NCBI GenBank assembly: GCA_027451085.1
Contig: DAIDKA010000276.1
Span: forward strand, 1-12,422
Reading direction: 5' to 3'
Length of the DNA stretch: 12,422 nt
Source of the DNA: Gammaproteobacteria bacterium
GTDB taxonomy: Bacteria > Pseudomonadota > Gammaproteobacteria > Steroidobacterales > Steroidobacteraceae
A program made the position numbers and the translations under genes. Below are positions 7,227-12,422 of the stretch, piece by piece (the first letter of the stretch is position 1; each line of letters starts with the position of its first letter). Under the pieces are notes generated by a model that saw only the letters and a list, made by a program, of their open reading frames with translations, did no database searches and was not told where the DNA came from.

Positions 7227-8030
7227 ATGGGCACTGGCAGGCAGAAGGCGCAACTCAAGGTGCGGACCGTGTTCCTGTCGGACATCCACCTGGGATGCCG
7301 GCGGGCCAGGACCCGTGAACTGCTGGCCTTTCTGTCCGGGGTCGAGGCCGAGTGCATCGTGCTTGGCGGGGATATCGTCGACACGCTGAGTCTGGCGCGG
7401 CGCTTCTTCTGGGCCGATGAACATTCCCAGGTGTTGCGCCTGCTGCTGGCGCGCCGCCGCGCCGGCACCCGGCTGGTGTATCTGCCGGGCAATCACGACG
7501 CCTCGCTGTCCCTGTTCATGGACCTGCTGCACGGCCAGGTGGAGGTGCACCGCGAATGGGTGTATCGCACGGCCCGCGGGGAACGCCTGCTGGTGTTGCA
7601 CGGTGACCAGTTCGACGAGGACGTCTCCTGCCCGCGCTGGCTGTACCTGCTGGGCGACCTGCTGTACGAGGGGACATTGCTGTACAACCACCGGGTCAAC
7701 GGGGTGCGGCATCTGCTGGGACTGCCGTACCGGCCGCAGACTGAACGGTTGAAGATGAAGCTCGCCGCCAGCGCGCGCTTCATCGAGCGCTTCGAGGGGA
7801 TTGCCGTGGCCCACGCGCGCAGCCAAGGGTACGATGGGGTCATCTGTGGTCACATTCACCGGGCCAACCTGCGGCGGATCGGCGGCAGCCTGTACTGCAA
7901 CACGGGCGACTGGGTGGAGTCCTGCTCGGCGCTGGTCGAGGATTTCAGTGGTGAGCTGCAGTTGCTGCGCTGGCCGGTGCCGGTGGCCGCAGGGGTGCGT
8001 CAGGCCCGTGCGCTGCCCCGGGCGGCGTAG
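7227..8030 (+). CDS. Calcineurin-like metallophosphoesterase, UDP-2,3-diacylglucosamine diphosphatase family (COG2908, possibly PlcP-like phospholipase C)
   Basis: This is a soluble di-metal phosphoesterase of 267 residues. Metal ligands are visible in family order: Asp19 and His21 in SDIHLG, Asp49 in GGDIVD, Asn89/His90 in PGNHD, His125 in HGDQFD, and His209/His211 in CGHIH. The C-terminal NTGDWVESCSALVE (225-238) is typical of this family. The family includes LpxH-type lipid A enzymes and PlcP, which cleaves phospholipid headgroups under phosphate starvation in Sinorhizobium and marine bacteria. The GDIVD, GTRLVYLPGNHD, RVNGVRHLLGLPY and GDWVESC pattern looks closer to PlcP than to E. coli LpxH (recalled, not aligned). 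Its place between phoR and phoU and a candidate Pho box support a phosphate-related role. The start at 7227 has GGAGGA only two bases upstream; the upstream extension from 7125 has no family match. Confidence 0.85.
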   Translation: MGTGRQKAQLKVRTVFLSDIHLGCRRARTRELLAFLSGVEAECIVLGGDIVDTLSLARRFFWADEHSQVLRLLLARRRAGTRLVYLPGNHDASLSLFMDLLHGQVEVHREWVYRTARGERLLVLHGDQFDEDVSCPRWLYLLGDLLYEGTLLYNHRVNGVRHLLGLPYRPQTERLKMKLAASARFIERFEGIAVAHARSQGYDGVICGHIHRANLRRIGGSLYCNTGDWVESCSALVEDFSGELQLLRWPVPVAAGVRQARALPRAA

Positions 8031-8056
8031 CCCGGCAAAAACCCCGCCTGGAGGCT

Positions 8057-8800
8057 ATGATTCAACCCATGGAAACCGCCGACCTCACGCATCACATCTC
8101 CCGCCGCTTCAACGAGGACCTGGAACGCGTCCGCAACCGGGTGCTGGCCATGGGGGGCTTCGTCGAACAGCAGCTGCAGAAGGCCATCACGGCGCTGGTC
8201 GAGGGCGACAGCTCCTTGGGAGAGGCGGTTGCGCTCGATGATTCCAAGGTCAACACCATGGAGATCTCGATCGACGAGGAGTGCAGCCGGATCCTCGCCA
8301 CCCGCGCGCCGGCCGCCGGCGACCTGCGGGTCATCGTGGCCATCATCAAGACCATCACCGACCTCGAACGCATAGGCGATGAGGGCGAGAAGATCGGCTA
8401 CATCGCCTCGCGCCTGGCGAACATGGAACGCCCGGCGGACAAGTACCGAGAGATCAAGCACCTGGGCCGCGTCGTGCAGGAGATGGTCCACAGCGCACTG
8501 GACGCCTTTGCGCGCATGGACGTCAACGCGGCGCTGGAGGTCGCGCGGCAGGACATCGCGGTGGACGAGGAATACGAGTCCATCCAGCGCCAGACCATCA
8601 CCTTCATGCTGGAGGATCCGCGCACTATCCGCCGCCACCTGGATGTCATGTGGGTGGTGCGGGCGCTGGAGCGCATCGGGGATCACGCCAAGAACATCGG
8701 CGAGTACGTGATCTACATGGTGCACGGCAAGGATGTGCGCCACACCGCCCTCGAGGACGTTGAGCGCGAATTGCGCCACGGGCGTGACGACAGCCATTGA
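8057..8800 (+). CDS. phoU: Phosphate signalling protein PhoU
   Basis: PhoU is a cytosolic peripheral protein that links the PstSCAB transporter to PhoR and restrains Pho signalling when phosphate is plentiful. The 247-residue protein aligns by eye along its length with E. coli PhoU: HISRRFNEDLERVR, AMGGFVEQQL, the two metal-cluster helices LERIGDEGEKI and LERIGDHAKNI, and LDAFARMDV. Two three-helix PhoU repeats are therefore present. Two ATGs are possible. The one at 8057 has GGAGG two bases upstream, while the one at 8069 starts nearer to where E. coli PhoU begins but lies 14 bases from that GGAGG. The gene follows the phosphoesterase by 26 bases with no clear terminator, so it is probably co-transcribed. 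It is not at the end of the pst operon as in E. coli. Confidence 0.97.
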   Translation: MIQPMETADLTHHISRRFNEDLERVRNRVLAMGGFVEQQLQKAITALVEGDSSLGEAVALDDSKVNTMEISIDEECSRILATRAPAAGDLRVIVAIIKTITDLERIGDEGEKIGYIASRLANMERPADKYREIKHLGRVVQEMVHSALDAFARMDVNAALEVARQDIAVDEEYESIQRQTITFMLEDPRTIRRHLDVMWVVRALERIGDHAKNIGEYVIYMVHGKDVRHTALEDVERELRHGRDDSH

Positions 8801-8864
8801 TCTGCCGGCTTTGCTAGTATCGGCCGATGCCTGACCAGCGCCTGATCAATTCTGCCGGCTTTGC
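8801..8864 (+). repeat. 14-bp exact direct repeat flanking the dsbB start
   Basis: TCTGCCGGCTTTGC occurs at 8801-8814 and again at 8851-8864, exactly 50 bases apart. The first copy directly precedes and partly overlaps the candidate extended -10 (8812-8820). The second lies inside the dsbB coding region, around residues 9-13. Confidence 0.9.
8812..8820 (+). promoter_or_regulatory. Candidate extended -10 promoter of dsbB
   Basis: TGCTAGTAT at 8812-8820 fits an extended -10 (TGN then TAGTAT, 4 of 6 to TATAAT). No -35 at normal spacing is evident. The predicted start would fall at about 8827, on the ATG itself, and no Shine-Dalgarno sequence precedes that ATG. This is only a candidate, because read-through from phoU is equally possible. 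Confidence 0.35.
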
Positions 8865-9333
8865 CGTGTGCGCGGCCCTGCTGGGTTATGCGCTGTACGC
8901 CCAGTTCCACCTGCACCTCGACCCCTGTCCGCTGTGCATCTTCTCCCGCATCACGGTGCTGGTGCTGGGCGTGGTGTTCCTGCTGGCGGCGCTGTTCAAC
9001 CCCGTACGGCGGGGGTGGCGCTGGTGCTTCGCCTGGCTGATCGGGCTCGCCTCACTGGCCGCCGCGGGCGTCTCTGCCCGGCATCTGTACATCCAGGCCC
9101 GGCCGGCCGGCAGCGTGCCGGCATGCGGAGCGCCGCTCGATGTGCTGATGCAGATGTTCCATGTGTGGACCGTGGTCTACAAGGTCCTGCACGGGGGTGG
9201 GGAATGCGCCGCGGTCAACTGGCGCTTCCTCGGGCTCGCCATGCCGGCGTGGGTGCTGGTGTTCGCGGTGGCGCTCGGCGCGGCTGGCGTCGCCGCCAAC
9301 CTTCCGCGCAAGGCCAGACGCATGTTTGGCTGA
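8827..9333 (+). CDS. dsbB: Disulfide bond formation protein DsbB
   Basis: DsbB is the inner-membrane protein that reoxidises periplasmic DsbA and passes electrons to quinone. The 168-residue protein has four hydrophobic segments (about 8-26, 41-59, 66-84 and 137-157). Both redox pairs are present: Cys34-Pro-Leu-Cys37 in the first periplasmic loop and Cys100/Cys127 in the second, matching the E. coli 41/44 and 104/130 arrangement. The FSRI sequence after the first pair is typical. The C-terminus is basic (PRKARRMFG), as expected for a cytosolic tail. The gene starts 26 bases after phoU and converges on dapE across a 31-base gap. I see no functional link to phosphate; it is probably a neighbour only. 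Confidence 0.95.
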   Translation: MPDQRLINSAGFAVCAALLGYALYAQFHLHLDPCPLCIFSRITVLVLGVVFLLAALFNPVRRGWRWCFAWLIGLASLAAAGVSARHLYIQARPAGSVPACGAPLDVLMQMFHVWTVVYKVLHGGGECAAVNWRFLGLAMPAWVLVFAVALGAAGVAANLPRKARRMFG

Positions 9334-9366
9334 GCTTCCCTGCCTGAGCTTCTTTGGTTGAGCTTC
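9331..9366 (+). repeat. Three TGAGCTTC copies at a 14-bp period across the dsbB/dapE junction
   Basis: TGAGCTTC occurs at 9331-9338, 9345-9352 and 9359-9366, each 14 bases after the last. The first copy includes the dsbB stop codon (TGA 9331-9333). The third reaches into the dapE stop codon on the other strand (9365-9367). The six-base fillers differ. No stem-loop terminator is visible in the gap. Confidence 0.9.
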
Positions 9367-10510
9367 AGGCCAGCAGCCGCTCCAGCACCTCCACGTACAT
9401 GCGGTGCAGGCCGTCGATATCGTCCAGCCGCACGTGCTCGTCGACCTTGTGGATGGAGGCGTTCACCACGCCCAGTTCGACGATCTGAGCCCCCAGCGCC
9501 GCGATGAAGCGCCCGTCCGAGGTGCCGCCACCGGTGGACAGCTTGGGGTGGGTGCCGGTGCTGGCAGCCACCGCGGCGCAGACCGCATCGGACAGCGGCC
9601 CCTTCGGCGTGTAGAACGGCTCACCCGACAGATGCCAGTCCAGTGTGTACCTTACGCCGTGCTTGCGCAGGACGGTTTCGACCGTCTCCTTCAGTCCCGC
9701 GAGCGTCTGCACCGGGGAATAGCGCAGGTTGAAGCGCATCTTGAGCTCGCCGGGGATGATGTTGGGTGCGCCCGTGCCGGCGTTGAAGTTGGAGACCTGG
9801 AAGCTGGTCGGCTGGAAGTGGTCGTTGCCCCGGTCCCACTCGCGGCTGACCAGTTCGGCCAGTGCCGGCGCCAGGGTGTGGATCGGGTTTTCGGCCAGGT
9901 GCGGGTATGCGATGTGCCCCTGCACTCCGTGTACCGTGAGCCGGCCGGACAGCGAACCGCGACGGCCGATCTTGATGGTGTCGCCCAGCGTCGTCTCGCT
10001 GGAGGGCTCACCCACGATGCACCAGTCGATCTTCTGGCCGCGCTCCTTGAGGGTTTCCACCACCTTCTTGGTGCCGTCCACTGACGGGCCCTCCTCGTCA
10101 CTGGTGACGAGAAACGCGATCTGGCCGCGGTGCCCGGGGTTGGTCGTGACGAATTGTTCCGTGGCCGTGACCATGGCCGCAAGTCCCGACTTCATGTCCG
10201 CCGAGCCGCGCCCGTACAGCAGGCCGTCGCGCACTTCGGGCTCGAAGGGCTGGCTGTGCCAATCGGTGAGCGGCCCGGTCGGCACAACATCGGTGTGGCC
10301 GGCGAAGCACAGCATCGGACCTGTGCTGCCGCGCACCGCCCAGAAGTTCTCCACCTCGCCGTACGTGAGCTTTTCGATCCGGAAGCCGACCTTCTCCAGC
10401 CGTGAGATCATGAGCTCCTGGCAGCCTACATCCGCGGGAGTGATGGAGGCCCGGCGCAGCAGGTCCAGGGTGAGGGCAACGGTGGATGAGTGGGCGGCGA
10501 GGCTGGGCAT
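9365..10510 (-). CDS. dapE: Succinyl-diaminopimelate desuccinylase
   Basis: DapE is a cytosolic M20-family zinc hydrolase that removes succinate from N-succinyl-LL-diaminopimelate, in the pathway to lysine and peptidoglycan meso-DAP. The protein has 381 residues. Zinc ligands are His72 (FAGHTDVVPTGP), Asp105 (GRGSADMKSG), Glu140, Glu168 and His354, with catalytic Glu139 in TSDEEGP. This set is the Haemophilus DapE numbering shifted uniformly by five. The dimerisation insert (about 185-295) is complete, and the substrate-loop signature STGGGTSDGRF is at 325-335. The start at 10510 has only a weak purine run upstream. The gene stands alone on its strand, divergent from pstS and convergent with dsbB; I found no convincing promoter for it in the shared 249-base region. 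Confidence 0.97.
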   Translation of the reverse strand: MPSLAAHSSTVALTLDLLRRASITPADVGCQELMISRLEKVGFRIEKLTYGEVENFWAVRGSTGPMLCFAGHTDVVPTGPLTDWHSQPFEPEVRDGLLYGRGSADMKSGLAAMVTATEQFVTTNPGHRGQIAFLVTSDEEGPSVDGTKKVVETLKERGQKIDWCIVGEPSSETTLGDTIKIGRRGSLSGRLTVHGVQGHIAYPHLAENPIHTLAPALAELVSREWDRGNDHFQPTSFQVSNFNAGTGAPNIIPGELKMRFNLRYSPVQTLAGLKETVETVLRKHGVRYTLDWHLSGEPFYTPKGPLSDAVCAAVAASTGTHPKLSTGGGTSDGRFIAALGAQIVELGVVNASIHKVDEHVRLDDIDGLHRMYVEVLERLLA

Positions 10511-10759
10511 GTGTTATGTCTTCAGTCCGTTTAAAGGGCGATTCTCAAGGGGGGATTGTCATACGAACGCAACGCTCGCGGGGCCAAATGTGCACCGCAG
10601 CGCAAGAGCCGTGGGCCGTGTCATGAATCCGTCATATATCTGTCATGTAATGCCCGCGCTGCACCTGTGGTCCGCAAACCGGGTACCGGCCGCTGCTGTG
10701 GCAGACGCCAAACCCCGAGCGTCGGACCGTGACTTCAAAGCAGCCTCAGGAGCACTTGA
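10511..10759. other. Divergent control region between dapE and pstS
   Basis: The pstS side holds the Pho boxes and -10 (10618-10651), a leader of about 100 bases, and a ribosome site AGGAG at 10748-10752, seven bases before the pstS ATG. An isolated half-site TTGTCAT lies at 10556-10562, nearer dapE, with no partner at 11-bp spacing. In the leader, GGTCCG (10669-10674) can pair with CGGACC (10723-10728), enclosing a small CTGC/GCAG hairpin at 10693-10704. Confidence 0.7.
10618..10651 (+). promoter_or_regulatory. PhoB binding sites and -10 of the pst operon
   Basis: Three half-sites sit at exact 11-bp intervals: GTGTCAT (10618-10624), CCGTCAT (10629-10635) and a perfect CTGTCAT (10640-10646). 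The AT-rich 4-base spacers GAAT and ATAT are typical of Pho boxes. The first two half-sites end exactly 10 bases before TGTAAT (10646-10651), which serves as the -10. The third half-site fills that 10-base gap and overlaps the first -10 base. Strong induction of pstS under low phosphate is expected, with transcription from about 10658. Confidence 0.88.
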
Positions 10760-11791
10760 ATGAGCCTCTCGATTGTACAACGCGCGTTGGTCACTGCCGC
10801 CACCGCGGTGCTGGCCACCAGCCTGGCCCAGGCAGCCGACATCTCCGGGGCCGGTGCGACCTTCCCGTATCCCATCTATGCCAAGTGGGCCGATACCTAC
10901 AAGGCGCAGACCGGCGTCGGCCTCAACTACCAGTCCATCGGTTCAGGCGGCGGCATCAAGCAGATCAAGGCCAGGACGGTGACTTTCGGCGCCTCGGACA
11001 TGCCGCTGCAGCAGAACGAGCTCAAGGCTTCGGGCCTGGTGCAGTTCCCGGCAGTCATCGGTGGCGTCGTGCCGGTGGTGAACATCAAGGGCATCGGCCC
11101 CGGCCAGCTGGTGCTGGACGGCCCCACGCTGGCGGCGATCTACCTCGGCGACATCGCCAGGTGGAATGATCCGGCCATCAAGCGCCTGAACCCGAAGCTG
11201 AACCTGCCGAGCACCGCCATCGCGCCCGTGTACCGTTCGGACGGCTCGGGTACCAACTTCCTGTTCACCGACTATCTCTCCAAGCAGAGCGCGAAGTTCA
11301 AGGACGACGTCGGGGAGGCGACTTCCGTGCAGTGGCCGGTGGGTATCGGCGCCAAGGGCAACGAGGGCATCGCCAACCAGACCGCCCGGACCGACGGCGC
11401 CATCGGCTACGTGGAATACGCCTACGCCAAGCAGAACAAGCTGGCGAACATCCTCCTCATCAATCACGACCACAGGGCCGTGGCGCCGAACGCCGCGTCC
11501 TTCCAGGCGGCCGCGGCCAATGGCGACTGGGCGCATGCTCCGGGCTACTACCTGGTGCTCACCGACCAGCCGGGCCCCGCCAGCTGGCCCGTCACCGGCG
11601 CGAGCTTCATCCTGGTGTACGCCAACCCGGCGGATGTCGCCGGCACCGGCCAGGCGCTGAAGTTCTTTGCCTGGGCGTTCAAGAACGGCGCCGGCGCGGC
11701 CGACGCGCTTGACTACGTGCCGCTGCCCGCGAACCTGGTCAGACAGATCGAGAGCAGCTGGAGCGCGCAGGTGAAGGCATCCTGGAAGTAA
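10760..11791 (+). CDS. pstS: Phosphate ABC transporter, periplasmic phosphate-binding protein PstS
   Basis: PstS captures inorganic phosphate in the periplasm and delivers it to PstCAB. The 343-residue precursor has a signal peptide: Arg8, a hydrophobic core to about 21, then AQA before predicted cleavage after Ala25. No lipobox cysteine is present, so it should be a soluble periplasmic protein. The phosphate ligands Thr34/Phe35 (GATFPYP), Ser62 (GSGGG), Asp80 (FGASD), Arg159, Ser163, Gly164 and Thr165 (RSDGSGTNF) have the same mutual spacing as in E. coli PstS, shifted by 24 from its mature numbering. The start has AGGAG seven bases upstream. Pho boxes lie about 110-140 bases upstream. The TAA stop shares one base with the pstC ATG. 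Confidence 0.98.
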   Translation: MSLSIVQRALVTAATAVLATSLAQAADISGAGATFPYPIYAKWADTYKAQTGVGLNYQSIGSGGGIKQIKARTVTFGASDMPLQQNELKASGLVQFPAVIGGVVPVVNIKGIGPGQLVLDGPTLAAIYLGDIARWNDPAIKRLNPKLNLPSTAIAPVYRSDGSGTNFLFTDYLSKQSAKFKDDVGEATSVQWPVGIGAKGNEGIANQTARTDGAIGYVEYAYAKQNKLANILLINHDHRAVAPNAASFQAAAANGDWAHAPGYYLVLTDQPGPASWPVTGASFILVYANPADVAGTGQALKFFAWAFKNGAGAADALDYVPLPANLVRQIESSWSAQVKASWK

Positions 11792-12422
11792 TGGACCGGT
11801 TGACGCGGACCGAATCCGGCCATGTGATCCGTCAGCGGCTGGGGGAGCGCCTGTTCAAGGGCGCGACCCTGGCGGCTGCGGTGCTGGTGCTGCTGCTGCT
11901 GGGCGGCGTGACCGTCGCGCTGCTCATCGGCGCGTGGCCTGCGCTGTCCACATTCAAGCTGGCGTTCCTCACCAAGGCGGTGTGGAATCCGGTGACGCAC
12001 AAGTTCGGCGCGCTGGCCGCGGTCTACGGCACCCTTGTGACCTCCGCCATCGCCATGGTGATTGCCATCCCGCTGAGCTTCGGCATAGCGATCTTCCTGA
12101 CCGAGCTGTGCCCATCCTGGCTGAGGCGTCCCGTGGGCGTGGCCGTCGAACTGCTGGCAGCTGTGCCCAGCATCATCTACGGCATCTGGGGCCTGTTCGT
12201 GCTCGCGCCGCTGCTGCAGCGGCAGGTGCAACCGTGGCTGATCGACACCGTGGGCGACCTTCCCGGCATCGGCCGCCTGTTCCAGGGTCCTCCGTACGGC
12301 ATCGGCATCCTGACCTCGGGACTGGTGCTCGCGATCATGGTGCTGCCGTTCATCGCCTCGGTGATGCGCGACGTGTTCGAGACCGTGCCCGATGTGCTCA
12401 AGGAGTCCGCCTACGGCCTGGG
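11791..12422 (+). CDS. pstC: Phosphate ABC transporter permease PstC, N-terminal part
   Basis: This is one of the two channel-forming inner-membrane subunits of the phosphate importer. The ATG at 11791 overlaps the pstS stop as TAATG, so the genes are co-transcribed and probably translationally coupled. About 210 residues are visible before the window ends. There is a basic cytosolic N-terminus, TM1 near 24-48, and a periplasmic segment with FLTKAVWNPV. Further membrane helices lie at about 76-105, 115-142 and 170-192. PSIIYGIWGLF (126-136) is a PstC hallmark. The last visible stretch, ETVPDVLKESAYGLG, is the start of the EAA loop that contacts the PstB ATPase. pstA and pstB are expected beyond the window. 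Confidence 0.96.
   Translation, partial: MDRLTRTESGHVIRQRLGERLFKGATLAAAVLVLLLLGGVTVALLIGAWPALSTFKLAFLTKAVWNPVTHKFGALAAVYGTLVTSAIAMVIAIPLSFGIAIFLTELCPSWLRRPVGVAVELLAAVPSIIYGIWGLFVLAPLLQRQVQPWLIDTVGDLPGIGRLFQGPPYGIGILTSGLVLAIMVLPFIASVMRDVFETVPDVLKESAYGL

Noticed and set aside
10556..10562. TTGTCAT half-site near dapE as a Pho box controlling dapE
   Set aside because: There is no second half-site 11 bases to either side, and lysine/DAP synthesis has no expected phosphate control. A 7-base match alone is weak.

Overview
The window is GC-rich proteobacterial chromosome. The gene set suggests a gammaproteobacterium: a GTP-type PEP carboxykinase, a YoaA-type helicase coupled to tsaB, phoBR, phoU, a Gram-negative four-helix DsbB, and dapE. 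No marker here allows a finer call. Every gene looks intact except the two cut by the window ends. I see no mobile element, CRISPR array, rRNA or tRNA.

Layout. Bases 1-302 hold the C-terminal FHA domain of a longer protein, followed by a bidirectional terminator (306-332) shared with pckG. pckG (358-2130, minus strand) encodes GTP-dependent PEP carboxykinase. A divergent intergenic region of about 240 bp leads to a plus-strand block. That block is an XPD-like iron-sulfur helicase (yoaA/dinG type, 2368-4323), tsaB (4320-5045, 4-nt overlap), phoB (5120-5815), phoR (5812-7128, 4-nt overlap), a COG2908 calcineurin-like phosphoesterase (7227-8030), phoU (8057-8800) and dsbB (8827-9333). dapE (9365-10510, minus) converges on dsbB. 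pstS (10760-11791) and the start of pstC (11791 to the window end) diverge from dapE and overlap each other by one base.

How it works together. Most of the right half is a phosphate-starvation module. PstS binds periplasmic phosphate and PstC is one of its channel subunits. PhoU relays transporter status to PhoR, and PhoR phosphorylates PhoB. The promoter regions carry the matching binding sites. In front of pstS there are three PhoB half-sites at exact 11-bp spacing with a TGTAAT -10. In front of phoB there is a more degenerate pair with the same -10 and the same 10-nt gap. A further candidate site lies in front of the phosphoesterase.

The most interesting point is that phosphoesterase, which sits between phoR and phoU. 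Its sequence pattern resembles the PlcP-like branch of COG2908, phospholipase-C-type enzymes used by some bacteria to replace phospholipids with phosphorus-free lipids under phosphate limitation. If that is right, this Pho cluster carries its own membrane-remodelling enzyme. Two short exact repeat patterns, at the dsbB start and at the dsbB/dapE junction, are not explained by the genes.
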